The notes under the pieces are model-generated. The model ran no database searches, had not been told where the DNA came from, and saw only the letters and a program-made list of their open reading frames with translations. A DNA stretch of 64,000 bases from Sulfurovum lithotrophicum (GTDB taxonomy: Bacteria; Campylobacterota; Campylobacteria; Campylobacterales; Sulfurovaceae): contig NZ_CP011308.1 of assembly GCF_000987835.1 (NCBI RefSeq), positions 682,001 through 746,000 of the forward strand. The letters are read 5' to 3'. The translations under genes were made by a program, and so were the position numbers. The stretch's first letter is position 1. The number at the start of each line of letters is the position of its first letter. Positions 27,416-36,129 of this stretch are shown here, in pieces.

Positions 27416-27910
27416 ATGTTCAATATAGTACTGGTCGAACCCCAGATACCGCAGAATACCGGGACAATCGGACGTCTCTGTGTCAATCTTGGTGCAACAC
27501 TGCATCTCATCAAACCTCTTGGGTTTGATATCGATGACAAAGCAGTCAAGCGTGCCGGTCTGGACTACTGGAAACATCTTGACCTGGTGGTCTGGGAGAG
27601 TTTCGAGGCATTCCTGAAAGAACATCCCATTGATGAACACAGCTACATGGCAACGACGAAAACGGACAATCTCTACTTCAATGCTCCGTTTAAAAAAGGG
27701 GATTACATCCTTTTCGGTTCCGAGACCAAAGGGATCGATGAAAAAGTGCTTCTGGCCCATCCTGAGCAGTGCATTACCATTCCCATGGGCGGTAAAGGAA
27801 GAAGTCTCAACCTCGGTGTGAGTGTGGGGGTGGTCATCTATGACGCACTGCGCCAGAACTATGAGGGATTCGAGAAAATCACGATCCCCAATACCCTCAA
27901 GGAATCCTGA
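27416..27910 (+). CDS. trmL: tRNA (cytidine/uridine-34-2'-O)-methyltransferase
   Basis: 164 residues, a minimal SPOUT methyltransferase. It starts FNIVLVEPQIPQNTGTIGRLCVNLGATLHLIKPLGF. The trefoil-knot SAM site is FGSETKGIDE...CITIPM and GRSLNLGVSVGVVIYDALRQ. TrmL methylates the ribose of the wobble base in certain leucine tRNAs. Length and motifs match the family closely. Confidence 0.88.
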   Translation: MFNIVLVEPQIPQNTGTIGRLCVNLGATLHLIKPLGFDIDDKAVKRAGLDYWKHLDLVVWESFEAFLKEHPIDEHSYMATTKTDNLYFNAPFKKGDYILFGSETKGIDEKVLLAHPEQCITIPMGGKGRSLNLGVSVGVVIYDALRQNYEGFEKITIPNTLKES

Positions 27911-27911
27911 T

Positions 27912-28073
27912 ATGTCTTTTGGAGATATTCTGTATATTGTTGTTGCTATCCTCTTTGCTTACATGACCTTTGTCATCATCAGAAACAATTTCCGTTCCAA
28001 ATTCGATGAAGAGCAGAGACGGAAAGACCTTGTAGATGAGTATGAAGATGACTATACTGAGGACAAGGACTAA
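27912..28073 (+). CDS. Small single-pass membrane protein
   Basis: 53 residues: one membrane helix (ILYIVVAILFAYMTFVII, about residues 6-23), a short basic stretch (RNNFRSKF) and a strongly acidic C-terminal tail (VDEYEDDYTEDKD). The ATG begins 1 nt after the trmL stop, so it is translated from the same message. Conserved function is unknown; the inside-positive topology puts the charged tail in the cytoplasm. Confidence 0.6.
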   Translation: MSFGDILYIVVAILFAYMTFVIIRNNFRSKFDEEQRRKDLVDEYEDDYTEDKD

Positions 28074-28135
28074 ACCCCTATTTACCAACATTTGGATAAA
28101 ATAAGTGCTATTATTATTCGCACAGGATTATCCAT

Positions 28136-30184
28136 ATGACACAACCACTACTTATAGAGATCGGCGTAGAAGAACTGCCTGCCATCCCACTGCTCAAGAT
28201 CGTATCCAACATTGAAAGATCATGGAAAGATATCCTAAAGAATTACAAACTCGACAATGAATTTGAATTTATCTATACTCCCAGACGCCTGGTACTCAAA
28301 CATGCAGCCATGCCTGAAAAACAGGAGGACCAGACCATTGAACTGATGGGCCCTCCGGTTGCAGCTGCCATCAAAGACGGTGTGCCGACCAAAGCGGCAG
28401 AAGGTTTTGCCAGAAAATGCGGTGTGCCTTTTGAAGAACTCGGACGTGCCGACAACAACGGCAGGGAAGTGCTCTATTTCAAAAAGGAAGAGAAGGGTGC
28501 ACAGACGGCTGCTTTGCTTCAGGAGATGCTGGAGAAGTGGATCGCATCTATGTCCTTTGGGAAAATGATGCGCTGGGGAAACAGAAGCGATGAATTTATC
28601 CGGCCGATCAGGTGGCTGCAGGCAAGAATGGGCGATGAGTCCATTTCTGTAGAACTTTTTGGCGTGCAGTCCGGTACAAAGACCTATGTACACAGAATGG
28701 TCAGTTACGATCCAGTCGAAGTACCAGTCATCGATGCGTATGAAAAGATATTGGCTGAGGGGGCGGTACTCTTGCATCCCAAAGAGAGAGAAGCACTCAT
28801 CCTGGCAGAATTCGATGCTTTGGAAGCGGAACACAATATTATCATCGAAAGAGACAGGGCATTGCTTGCAGAGGTTGTTGCCATTACGGAAAACCCCAAA
28901 GCACTGGTGGGAAGTTTCGATGAACTTTTCCTTGAACTCCCGCCGGAAGTGATCATCACGTCAATGAAAGAGCATCAGCGCTATTTCCCGGTGTTTGAAC
29001 ATGGGAAGATCACCAACAGGTTCGTAGTGGTCAGCAATGCCTATACCAATGACTACTCAAAAGTGATCGCAGGGAACGAGAGGGTACTCAAACCCCGCCT
29101 TGCTGACGGACTCTTCTTCTATAAAAACGACCTCAGGAATGGACTTTCCACAGATGGCCTGGAAAAAGTTCAGTTCATTGACGGACTTGGTTCTCTTGCA
29201 GACAAGATCAAAAGGGAAAAGAGTATCGCTGTCAGATTGCTTGCACTCTATATGGATAGACTCGAAGCAGGAACGGGTAAAAGTTCAGCAGAGCTTGAAA
29301 GGCTGATGGACAGGGCAGTGGAGCTTGCCAAGGCGGACCTCATGAGCGAAATGGTCTACGAGTTCACCGAGCTTCAGGGACTGATGGGATACTACTATGC
29401 CAAAGCTCTGGGAGAAGACCCCCTGGTCTACAATGCGATCAAAGAGCAGTATATGCCGGTAGGTGAGGGTGCGGAGCTTCCGTCGTCACTCTTCTCTTCC
29501 ATCGTGGCAATGAGCATCAAACTCGATACCCTCTTCGGGCTTTTTTCTGTCGGCAAGATCCCGACCGGTTCAAAAGACCCGTTCGCACTGAGACGTGCAG
29601 TGAACGGTATCGTCCGTATCGTTACCGATAACGATATCCCTTTCAATATCGACGATATCATCGAGCTGCTCAAAGCAGAATATACAGAGTTCAATACGGA
29701 TGAACTCAAAAACTTCATCATCGAGCGTATCAACAAATCACTTGATGCCAATCCGTCAGTCATCGCCGCAGTACTGGCAAGCGGTGAACGTGACATCAAC
29801 GAGATCGCCAAGAAAGTGACGGCACTCAATGAGATCGTTTCTGCCGATACATTTAAAGAGCAGTTCTCCACTTTCAAACGTGTAGCGAACATCTCCAAAG
29901 ACGTGGATCTTGACGGTGACCTGAGCATCGATATCTCTCTTTTCAATGAAGAGGCGGAAGTTGCTCTCTACACAGCCTATGAAAAAGTGATCCACCAGGA
30001 TTTTCCTGACTATAAAACACGCCTTGAAGCACTTTTCGGCCTGAAACGTGAGTTGGATGCCTATTTTGACGATGTCATGGTCAATACGGAGGATGAAGCA
30101 CTGAAGACAAACAGACTACATACGATCGGGTCTGTCTATAAGACTTTCAAGGATATTGCAGATATTAAAGAGATTTCAGTTTAA
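28136..30184 (+). CDS. glyS: Glycyl-tRNA synthetase beta subunit
   Basis: 682 residues, the usual size for a bacterial GlyS. The N-terminal PLLIEIGVEELPAIPL, the PRRLVL element and the FGKMMRWG motif are typical, as are VIITSMKEHQRYFPV and PTGSKDPFALRRAVNGIVRI. With the alpha subunit GlyQ (not in this window) it forms the alpha2-beta2 enzyme that charges tRNA-Gly; the beta subunit supplies tRNA recognition. A TATTAT-type -10 lies upstream. Confidence 0.93.
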   Translation: MTQPLLIEIGVEELPAIPLLKIVSNIERSWKDILKNYKLDNEFEFIYTPRRLVLKHAAMPEKQEDQTIELMGPPVAAAIKDGVPTKAAEGFARKCGVPFEELGRADNNGREVLYFKKEEKGAQTAALLQEMLEKWIASMSFGKMMRWGNRSDEFIRPIRWLQARMGDESISVELFGVQSGTKTYVHRMVSYDPVEVPVIDAYEKILAEGAVLLHPKEREALILAEFDALEAEHNIIIERDRALLAEVVAITENPKALVGSFDELFLELPPEVIITSMKEHQRYFPVFEHGKITNRFVVVSNAYTNDYSKVIAGNERVLKPRLADGLFFYKNDLRNGLSTDGLEKVQFIDGLGSLADKIKREKSIAVRLLALYMDRLEAGTGKSSAELERLMDRAVELAKADLMSEMVYEFTELQGLMGYYYAKALGEDPLVYNAIKEQYMPVGEGAELPSSLFSSIVAMSIKLDTLFGLFSVGKIPTGSKDPFALRRAVNGIVRIVTDNDIPFNIDDIIELLKAEYTEFNTDELKNFIIERINKSLDANPSVIAAVLASGERDINEIAKKVTALNEIVSADTFKEQFSTFKRVANISKDVDLDGDLSIDISLFNEEAEVALYTAYEKVIHQDFPDYKTRLEALFGLKRELDAYFDDVMVNTEDEALKTNRLHTIGSVYKTFKDIADIKEISV

Positions 30185-30190
30185 TTTTTT

Positions 30191-31312
30191 ATGTCGAATA
30201 CCTATGATAGCATTGTAATAGGTGCAGGGATAGCAGGATGTTGTGCTGCCTACGCTTTACAGTCAAAAGGGCAAAAAGTACTTTTGATTGACAGGAGTTC
30301 TGTAGCTGCAAGCGGCGGTTCTGGTGCGGCCGGAGCTTTTGTCTCTCCCAAGATCGGTAAAGGTTCCCCGCTTCAGAAACTGACAAACGAAGCCTTTCAC
30401 TTCTCCAAAGATTTCTACCTTGATAATTTTCCGGACTATTTTCACCAGACAGGGGTGATACGCATACCAAAAGATGCAGAGGATGCCGAGAAGTTTCATC
30501 TGTATGAAGCATTCAATGAAGCACACTATAGGCGGGTAAGCAAAGAAGAGCTGGAAAGGCTCGGTATTCATAACTGTGAAGAGAGTTTTCTTTTTGAAGA
30601 AGCAGGGGTGTGTGATGCACCGGAACTTTGCAATGCTATGATGAAACAGGTACCTTTTCAACAGTTCGATGTTGAACAACTCATATACAATGGCAACCAC
30701 TGGACGCTTCTTAACACGAAACACGAAACACTCAGCGCCCAAAACATTGTTTTGTCTACCGGCTACCAAAACAGCCTATTTGATATGCGCTATATGGGGG
30801 TCAGAGGTACGTGGGGATCACGTGGAGACTATGAGAGCAGGTTGGATTTGAAAGTGAGTATGCACAAAAGTATCTCTGTCTCTGCCAACATCAACGGTAT
30901 TGTCAAGCTGGGAGCGACGCATGTCAAATCCAAAGAGCCTTGTATGGTCTGTAACGGAAAGCCGCTTCAGACACTGGAGGAGAAAGCGGCACAAATGGTC
31001 GATACCGTTGACTTCAAACTTAAAGAGACCTTCTGCGGTATGCGTTCGGGCTCGAAGGATTATTTTCCGCTGGTTGGCAGGGTGATAGACGTACCGTTCA
31101 TGTTTGAGGCGTACCCTAATATTGTCCGTGGTGCAAAACCGCCCTTGAAATATCTGGAAAACCTCTATATCTGCAACGGCCTGGGTGGACGCGGATTTGT
31201 CTTTGCCCCGCTGATGGCTGAGTGGCTGGCTGGTTTCATTATGACAGGAAAAGAGATGGATTCAAGGGTAGATCCGGACAGGCTTTTCCTAAAATGGTGT
31301 CGCAAACTGTAG
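30191..31312 (+). CDS. FAD-dependent oxidoreductase resembling the MnmC oxidase domain
   Basis: 373 residues. The FAD-binding start is SIVIGAGIAGCCAAYALQSKGQKVLLIDR. GGSGAAGAFVSPKIGKGSPLQ, GMRSGSKDYFPLVG and NGLGGRGFVFAPLMAEWLA closely follow the pattern of the C-terminal oxidase domain of MnmC. That domain converts cmnm5s2U34 to nm5s2U34 in tRNA. The methyltransferase half of MnmC is absent, so this would be a split version; another D-amino-acid-oxidase-family role is possible. Its TAG stop (31310-31312) is the TAG of the adjoining repeat. Confidence 0.7.
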   Translation: MSNTYDSIVIGAGIAGCCAAYALQSKGQKVLLIDRSSVAASGGSGAAGAFVSPKIGKGSPLQKLTNEAFHFSKDFYLDNFPDYFHQTGVIRIPKDAEDAEKFHLYEAFNEAHYRRVSKEELERLGIHNCEESFLFEEAGVCDAPELCNAMMKQVPFQQFDVEQLIYNGNHWTLLNTKHETLSAQNIVLSTGYQNSLFDMRYMGVRGTWGSRGDYESRLDLKVSMHKSISVSANINGIVKLGATHVKSKEPCMVCNGKPLQTLEEKAAQMVDTVDFKLKETFCGMRSGSKDYFPLVGRVIDVPFMFEAYPNIVRGAKPPLKYLENLYICNGLGGRGFVFAPLMAEWLAGFIMTGKEMDSRVDPDRLFLKWCRKL

Positions 31313-31451
31313 GGTGCGTACCACGCACCGCATGGGGTAACATATAATATGATCACACTATTGCCGAAAGGCTTAATTAAATTTGGATAATTCTTTCGGT
31401 AAAAATTTTATATCGTGCCAATTTTGTTATATGATGCGTGGTGCATCCTAC
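31311..31451. repeat. Composite palindromic element between convergent genes
   Basis: The left unit is TAGGGTGCGT, ACC, ACGCACC (31311-31329). The right unit is its inverted relative GATGC...GCATCCTAC (31433-31451). Between them lies an inner imperfect stem, TTGCCGAAAG with CTTTCGGTAA. Both flanking genes, the FAD oxidoreductase and bpt on the opposite strand, take their TAG stop from the element. It could act as a bidirectional terminator. It belongs to the same family as 35556, 38790, 39821 and 42512. Confidence 0.7.
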
Positions 31452-32203
31452 GGATTGCCCCATGGCTCCCACTTGGGCATCTGCGAGATATGCGGAAAAC
31501 TGTCTAAAATCTCCTGCGGTTGAAAATTCGGTTTATAGGCGAATGCTTTGCAGCCTTCTACCCAGTAACCAAGGTAGATCCAGCGGAGTTCGAGAATTTT
31601 TGCCAGTTTGATCTGGTAGAGCAGGGAGAATGTCCCCAGTGAAAGGTGGGCATAGTCCGGGTCATAATAGAAATAAATCGAAGAAATACCATCATCGAGG
31701 ATATCGATGAGGTCGACACCGACAAGTTTACCGTCGACGATGTAGAGTACCTCTTTCCCAAAATCATGCGCTCCTTCCACAAAGTTCTCACTGTATTCTC
31801 TCTGGGAGATGTTACGGTGGCTCCAGCCGTCTTTCTGGTGCTTGAAAGCATGGTATTTGTTGTAAAGTTCAATATGCGAAGCGGTCAGGGAGGGCTTCTG
31901 GACCAGTATCTGTGTCTCTTTGTTCCGCTTGATAGCACGTCTTTGTGACTTGCTGTAGTGGTAGTTTTCGGCATCGATACGGATGCTTTTACACTCATTG
32001 CAGCCGTTGCAGATGGGGTGGAAGTAGTACTTCCCGAAACGTCTCCATCCCCTGGCGATCACGGCAGTGGCGAACTGCTTATTTGCCTTCTCGATATATT
32101 TGTAATGCATGCGGACCTTGTGGCCGGGAAGATAGGCACAGTCGTAGTCCAGCATGGAAAAATCTGTCGATGGCGGGTTAAGTAGGTCGAGTTCTTCGTT
32201 CAT
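31448..32203 (-). CDS. bpt: Aspartate/glutamate leucyltransferase (Bpt), N-degron tagging enzyme
   Basis: About 251 residues from ATG 32203; the frame stays open 12 codons further. The N-terminal AYLPGHKVRMHYKYI and GWRRFGKYYFHPICNGCNECKSIRID (Cys cluster) are ATE/Bpt family signatures. So are RAIKRNKE, DGWSH and the C-terminal YLGYWVEGCKAFAYKPNFQP. Bpt adds Leu from Leu-tRNA to proteins with N-terminal Asp or Glu, marking them for ClpS/ClpAP. A TATAAT on the coding strand ends only 7 nt before this ATG, suggesting a leaderless mRNA. The stop codon TAG lies within the downstream repeat. Confidence 0.87.
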   Translation of the reverse strand: MNEELDLLNPPSTDFSMLDYDCAYLPGHKVRMHYKYIEKANKQFATAVIARGWRRFGKYYFHPICNGCNECKSIRIDAENYHYSKSQRRAIKRNKETQILVQKPSLTASHIELYNKYHAFKHQKDGWSHRNISQREYSENFVEGAHDFGKEVLYIVDGKLVGVDLIDILDDGISSIYFYYDPDYAHLSLGTFSLLYQIKLAKILELRWIYLGYWVEGCKAFAYKPNFQPQEILDSFPHISQMPKWEPWGNP

Positions 32204-32215
32204 AATCGCGATTAT
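32202..32215. promoter_or_regulatory. 14-bp perfect palindrome ATAATCGCGATTAT at a divergent promoter
   Basis: ATAATCGCGATTAT reads identically on both strands. Together with the next base it contains the bpt -10 (TATAAT on the minus strand, 32211-32216), and it overlaps the bpt ATG. A TATACT (32213-32218) serves as a possible -10 for the plus-strand methyltransferase gene at 32234. The two promoters therefore overlap face to face. Confidence 0.6.
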
Positions 32216-32233
32216 ACTCAAATTGTTGTAAAA

Positions 32234-33016
32234 TTGCATAATTTCAATTCCACCAAGGCTTCTATTTTGTTCCTCTATCAGCCGATATCAGGTTACTGTT
32301 ACAACAGTGACTCAATCTTTTTGTATGACTTTATCGCTTCATTCAAGCCCAGAGGCTCACTTCTTGATGTCGGCTGCGGTGTGGGAATCATCTCTCTGCT
32401 TTTAACACGGGATTTCAATGTCGAGACAAGTATCATCGACAAGCAGGAAAAGATGCTGAAGTATGCCAGACACAATTTCTTGCTCAACGGATTGACGGCA
32501 AAAAGCTATCTGGGAGACTTTACCGAACTGATAACAGAAGAGCGTTTCGACTATATTGTCTCTAATCCTCCGTTTTATGATCCGAGGGTCACACAGAGTA
32601 AGGACAGTCATCTGAATATTGCCCGCTATGCGCACCATCTCCCCATCGAAGCTTTTGTCAGGAGGGTCAAGACCTTTCTCAAACCAAAAGGGTGGTTCAT
32701 CTTCTGTTATGATGCCAAGCAGATTGACCTTCTCTTGCATCATTTGAAAAATAATGGTATAAACCCTGAAAAGGTACAGTTCGTTCATTCCAAGGTGGAC
32801 AGGGAATCCAAACTGGTATTTATCGCGGCCAGGAACAATTCGAAGTCGATGACACAGGTGCTGCCGCCTTTGATCGTATTCGATGAGGAAAATCGCTATA
32901 CCCCCAAAGCGATGCAGGCCTTTGAAAAGGCCAATACACACAGCATCAAAGGGGAGTTTGAGAGCGATAGGAATGAGAAGGTGGCTAAACCCGCCCTACG
33001 TGAACCTATAGAATAA
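32234..33016 (+). CDS. TrmN6/YfiC-like adenine-N6 methyltransferase
   Basis: 260 residues from TTG. The N-terminal YQPISGYCYNSDSIFLYDFI is typical of the family. The SAM loop is LLDVGCGVGIISLLL (about residues 44-58), and the N6-adenine catalytic motif is SNPPFYDP (NPPF/Y). By family it probably methylates A37 of tRNA-Val, but rRNA methyltransferases share this layout. The start codon lies within the longest possible reading frame of the divergent bpt gene. It is followed by a short degenerate repeat and the YkgJ-like gene. Confidence 0.75.
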   Translation: MHNFNSTKASILFLYQPISGYCYNSDSIFLYDFIASFKPRGSLLDVGCGVGIISLLLTRDFNVETSIIDKQEKMLKYARHNFLLNGLTAKSYLGDFTELITEERFDYIVSNPPFYDPRVTQSKDSHLNIARYAHHLPIEAFVRRVKTFLKPKGWFIFCYDAKQIDLLLHHLKNNGINPEKVQFVHSKVDRESKLVFIAARNNSKSMTQVLPPLIVFDEENRYTPKAMQAFEKANTHSIKGEFESDRNEKVAKPALREPIE

Positions 33017-33018
33017 AT

Positions 33019-33040
33019 GTAGGGTGGATTGCCCAACGGA
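33019..33040. repeat. Degenerate half-unit of the GTAGGG palindrome family
   Basis: GTAGGGTGGATTGCCCAACGG, an imperfect GGGT...GCCCAA stem directly after the methyltransferase gene. It shares the GTAGGGTG start with the other copies but not their core. Confidence 0.45.
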
Positions 33041-33077
33041 AATGCCCTTGGGTGTATCTACTGATAAGGTTATGTAA

Positions 33078-33458
33078 ATGGACAATGAATTAATGGAAAA
33101 AGAAGGATACAACTACAAGTTCGCCCCTTCAGCCTGTGAAGAATGCGGCGGACATTGCTGTACAGGAGAGAGCGGATATATTTGGGCAAAATATGATGAG
33201 ATCGTCAAGATGGCGGAGTTCGTTAACCTTAGTGTAGAAGATTTTGCTACAATGTATCTGAAAAAAGTGAAACACCGGTATTCACTCATTGAGAAGAAAC
33301 TTGCGGAAGACAATTACGCCTGCATCTTCTTTGATGAAACGATGAAGCGGTGTACAATATATCCTGTGCGGCCTTTGCAGTGCCGTACCTTTCCCTTTTG
33401 GGAGCAGTTCAAAAATAATGAAGATGAGGTAAGAAAAGAGTGTCCTGGAATCATATAA
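33078..33458 (+). CDS. YkgJ-family (UPF0153) cysteine-cluster protein
   Basis: 126 residues. Clustered cysteines CEECGGHCC (about residues 14-22) and later YACIFFDE...CTIYPVRPLQCRTFPFW are the signature of the family, thought to bind zinc or an Fe-S cluster. The function is unknown. Its 3' end overlaps the GTG start of the TPR gene by 19 nt. Confidence 0.75.
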   Translation: MDNELMEKEGYNYKFAPSACEECGGHCCTGESGYIWAKYDEIVKMAEFVNLSVEDFATMYLKKVKHRYSLIEKKLAEDNYACIFFDETMKRCTIYPVRPLQCRTFPFWEQFKNNEDEVRKECPGII

Positions 33459-34708
33459 TCCAATCCATTGTTCTCTCGCTTATGTTGCTGACGGGTGTCA
33501 TAGCGGCGAAAGAGCAGCCAAAGGAATTGAAGGTCGTCAGTGACGATACTCTCATCATACAGGGGCTTCTGTTCGAAGAGTACAGGGCCTATGATTTGAG
33601 CAGAGAGGTTTTCAAAACACTGTATGACAGAACGGGTGAAAAGGCGTATCTTTTCAGGGAAGTGGCTTCTTCTCTGATGGGGAAGATCTATATTGACGAG
33701 AGTATCAAAAGACTGAAGAGATGGGATGAGGCGCATCCGGATACATTGGAAGCCAGACGTCTGTTCATTCCCCTCTATCTGACTGCCAATAGGGCCAAAG
33801 AGGCCAAACAGGAAGCGGATATTCTGCTTGAACACTCCACAAAGCCGGCGGATCTTGATCTTGCGGCCAATCCCTATCTCTATACTGGTAATTTTAAAAA
33901 GGCAGTATCGCTTCTTGAGAAAGTGTACAAAGAGACTTCCAATGAAAATGTATTGCTGCGTATGAGCAGTATTATGGATGCGTATACAGGGGAGAGAGAA
34001 AAAGCGATCCAGCTTCTTGAAACGCACCGACGTATGAATATACTTACTTCTAACAAAGTCTATTTTAAACTTCTGGATCTCTATGTCAAAGACAATGATG
34101 TTAATGGGATTATCAGTACCTACAAAGCACTGTATGAAAAAGACAAAGAGGACAAATATCTCAAGAAAGTGATCGATGCCTATGCCTACAAAGGAGATAT
34201 TGACGGTGCGATAGCCTATCTTGAAAAAGTGAAGGATGGAGACTATATACTGTATGAACTCTACAAGCAGAAAAAACTTTTTGACAAAGCTTTTTTGCTG
34301 ACGGACAAACTTTACAAAGAACAGAAAGATCCCAAATGGCTTGCAGAGAAAGGGATACTGCTTTTTGAGAAGTCCAAAAACAAAAATGACAAAAAAATGA
34401 TCAATGATGTGGTTGGTTATTTTGAAAAAGCAATAGATATGGGTGTGGATGACAGTATCTATCTCAACTATTACGGCTATACTCTTATCGATAAAGATAT
34501 TGATGTGAAAAAGGGGATCAAGATCATTGAAGATGCCCTGCTACAACAGCCTGACAATACGTATTACCTGGATTCTCTGGCATGGGGCTATTACAAGGAG
34601 CACAGATGCAGCGAAGCATATGACCTTATGAAAAAAGTGGTCGACAAGGAAGGTTTGAAAGAGACTGAGATCGCCGAACACTGGAATACGATACAGAAGT
34701 GTCAATAA
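33440..34708 (+). CDS. Periplasmic tetratricopeptide-repeat protein
   Basis: 422 residues from GTG. A signal peptide (IIQSIVLSLMLLTGVIAA) leads into a helical-repeat body. Recognisable TPR-like units occur along most of the length, for example around PYLYTGNFKKAVSLLEKVYKE, AYAYKGDIDGAIAYLEKV and LNYYGYTLIDKDIDVKKGIKII. The last is close to the bacterial pattern DSLAWGYYKEHRCSEAYDLMKK. TPRs are scaffolds, so partners rather than chemistry define its job, and these are unknown. Confidence 0.7.
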   Translation: MSWNHIIQSIVLSLMLLTGVIAAKEQPKELKVVSDDTLIIQGLLFEEYRAYDLSREVFKTLYDRTGEKAYLFREVASSLMGKIYIDESIKRLKRWDEAHPDTLEARRLFIPLYLTANRAKEAKQEADILLEHSTKPADLDLAANPYLYTGNFKKAVSLLEKVYKETSNENVLLRMSSIMDAYTGEREKAIQLLETHRRMNILTSNKVYFKLLDLYVKDNDVNGIISTYKALYEKDKEDKYLKKVIDAYAYKGDIDGAIAYLEKVKDGDYILYELYKQKKLFDKAFLLTDKLYKEQKDPKWLAEKGILLFEKSKNKNDKKMINDVVGYFEKAIDMGVDDSIYLNYYGYTLIDKDIDVKKGIKIIEDALLQQPDNTYYLDSLAWGYYKEHRCSEAYDLMKKVVDKEGLKETEIAEHWNTIQKCQ

Positions 34709-34720
34709 GTAGTGTTCAGG

Positions 34721-34726
34721 TATAAT
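34721..34726 (+). promoter_or_regulatory. -10 hexamer TATAAT upstream of trpC
   Basis: TATAAT-GCGG in the 46-bp gap between the TPR gene and trpC, 28 bp before the ATG. Single-gene transcription of trpC is therefore likely, separate from any trp operon. Confidence 0.6.
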
Positions 34727-34754
34727 GCGGTAAAAATTTTAAAGAGAAGAGTCT

Positions 34755-35549
34755 ATGGCACAGATTTTAGATGAGATCATCAAAAAAACCAGAGAAGATC
34801 TGGAAAAAAGAAAAGTGGATTACCCCGTAGAGTGGTTGGGGCGTTCACTGGCATTCAATCCTTTTGTACCTAAAGATGTACAGTCGGCACTTCGTGCTAC
34901 GGAAGAGAACCCCTACCGTATTATTGCAGAGGTGAAAAAGGCAAGTCCGAGCAAAGGCATCATCCGTGAAGACTTCGACCCTGTGGTCATTGCCCAGGCC
35001 TATGAAAAAGGCGGTGCGGACTCACTTTCCATTCTAACTGAACCGCACTTCTTCAAAGGTGACAAAGAATATCTCGGTATGGTACGCCGTTATGTGAGTA
35101 TTCCCCTGCTTCGAAAAGATTTCATTGTAGACAAATACCAGATTGTGGAGGCGCTGGCATTTGGTGCGGACTATATTCTTCTGATCGCCAAGGCGCTTTC
35201 ACGCAAAGAGCTCAAAGAACTTTATGACTATGCATTGCATCTGGGGCTGGACGTCCTGGTAGAAGTACACGACAAGACGGATCTGGTCAAGGCGATGTTT
35301 GCCGGTGCGAATATCATCGGTATCAATCACCGAAACCTTGAAACGTTTGAGATGGATATGAAGCTGACCGAGAAGCTGATCCCTCTCATTCCAAATGGAA
35401 AGATCATTGTGGCGGAAAGTGGTATCAATGATCATGAAACTGTGGTCGAACTTTCCAAAATGGGTGCGGATGCATTCCTTGTCGGGGAACATTTTATGAG
35501 ACAGGACGATATTACAGCGGCGATCAAAGCGGTGAAATACGGTGAATGA
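34755..35549 (+). CDS. trpC: Indole-3-glycerol-phosphate synthase
   Basis: 264 residues, a full TIM barrel. [15 protein letters not shown] carries the catalytic Lys/Ser pattern. [62 protein letters not shown] and IVAESGIN follow in order. It converts carboxyphenylaminodeoxyribulose phosphate to indole-glycerol phosphate in tryptophan synthesis. No other trp gene is in the window. It ends 6 nt before the composite palindromic element. Confidence 0.94.
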   Translation: MAQILDEIIKKTREDLEKRKVDYPVEWLGRSLAFNPFVPKDVQSALRATEENPYRIIAEVKKASPSKGIIREDFDPVVIAQAYEKGGADSLSILTEPHFFKGDKEYLGMVRRYVSIPLLRKDFIVDKYQIVEALAFGADYILLIAKALSRKELKELYDYALHLGLDVLVEVHDKTDLVKAMFAGANIIGINHRNLETFEMDMKLTEKLIPLIPNGKIIVAESGINDHETVVELSKMGADAFLVGEHFMRQDDITAAIKAVKYGE

Positions 35550-35555
35550 TCTCCT

Positions 35556-35637
35556 GTAGGGTGTATCACACGCATCTTTGTAGGGCCTTTCGGCATACAT
35601 TTTATGTATGAGAGGGTGCGTGTTACGCACCCTACGC
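35556..35637. repeat. Composite palindromic element between trpC and yqeY
   Basis: The left end is GTAGGGTGTATCACACGC. The right unit is GGGTGCGT, GTT, ACGCACCC then TACGC (35614-35637). The spacer contains ATACAT/ATGTAT. It fills almost the whole convergent gap between trpC and yqeY, so it may end transcription from both. Confidence 0.75.
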
Positions 35638-35639
35638 AT

Positions 35640-36083
35640 TTAACCCAATAATCTTTTCACAATCTGATTGATCCTTCCGCCATCCGCACGGCTTCCCACT
35701 TCTGCTTTGGCTGCACCCATTACTTTACCCATATCTTTCATATTCTGGGCACCTGTCTTGACAATGATCTCTTTCAGAATATTTTCCAGCTCCTCATCAC
35801 TCATCGGCTCGGGCAGATAGCTCTTGACAAGGGTGATCTCCGCTTCCTCTTTTTCAACGAGATCGTTACGGCCGGCATCGGCAAACTGTCCTTTGGCATC
35901 TTCTCTCTGTTTGAGGTATTTCATCAGGATCGCTTCGACATCGGCATCACTCAATTCTCTTCTTTCATCGACCTCGATCTGCTTTATGGCTGCCTGGATG
36001 TTTCTGAGTGTATCTCTTTTAGCTGTCTCTTTGGCACGCATTGCTTCTTTGATATCATTCTTTATCTGTTCTTTTAAACTCAT
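35640..36083 (-). CDS. GatB/YqeY-domain protein
   Basis: 147 residues, entirely the YqeY fold. The start is SLKEQIKNDIKEAMRAKETAKRDTLRNI, followed by EVDERRELSDADVEAILMKYLKQREDA and a C-terminal GKVMGAAKAEVGSRADGGRINQIVKRLL. The last part matches the tRNA-binding tail domain of amidotransferase GatB. The function of stand-alone YqeY proteins is not settled. It shares a bidirectional AT-rich promoter region with the gene at 36130. Confidence 0.82.
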   Translation of the reverse strand: MSLKEQIKNDIKEAMRAKETAKRDTLRNIQAAIKQIEVDERRELSDADVEAILMKYLKQREDAKGQFADAGRNDLVEKEEAEITLVKSYLPEPMSDEELENILKEIIVKTGAQNMKDMGKVMGAAKAEVGSRADGGRINQIVKRLLG

Positions 36084-36117
36084 AGGTTTTCTCCAATATA
36101 TTTTTATCTGATTATAC

Positions 36118-36123
36118 TATAAT
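36118..36123 (+). promoter_or_regulatory. -10 hexamer TATAAT very close to a start codon
   Basis: TATAAT followed by GAACGT and then ATG at 36130, a 6-nt gap and no Shine-Dalgarno, implying leaderless transcription of the small gene. A minus-strand TATAAT at 36111-36116 probably serves yqeY. Confidence 0.5.
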
Positions 36124-36129
36124 GAACGT

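Noticed and set aside
26261-27760. Very long minus-strand ORF (499 codons) opposite leuB, purU and trmL
   Set aside because: It is antisense to three confidently identified genes; composition is His/Phe/Cys-rich with no domain. A codon-usage shadow.
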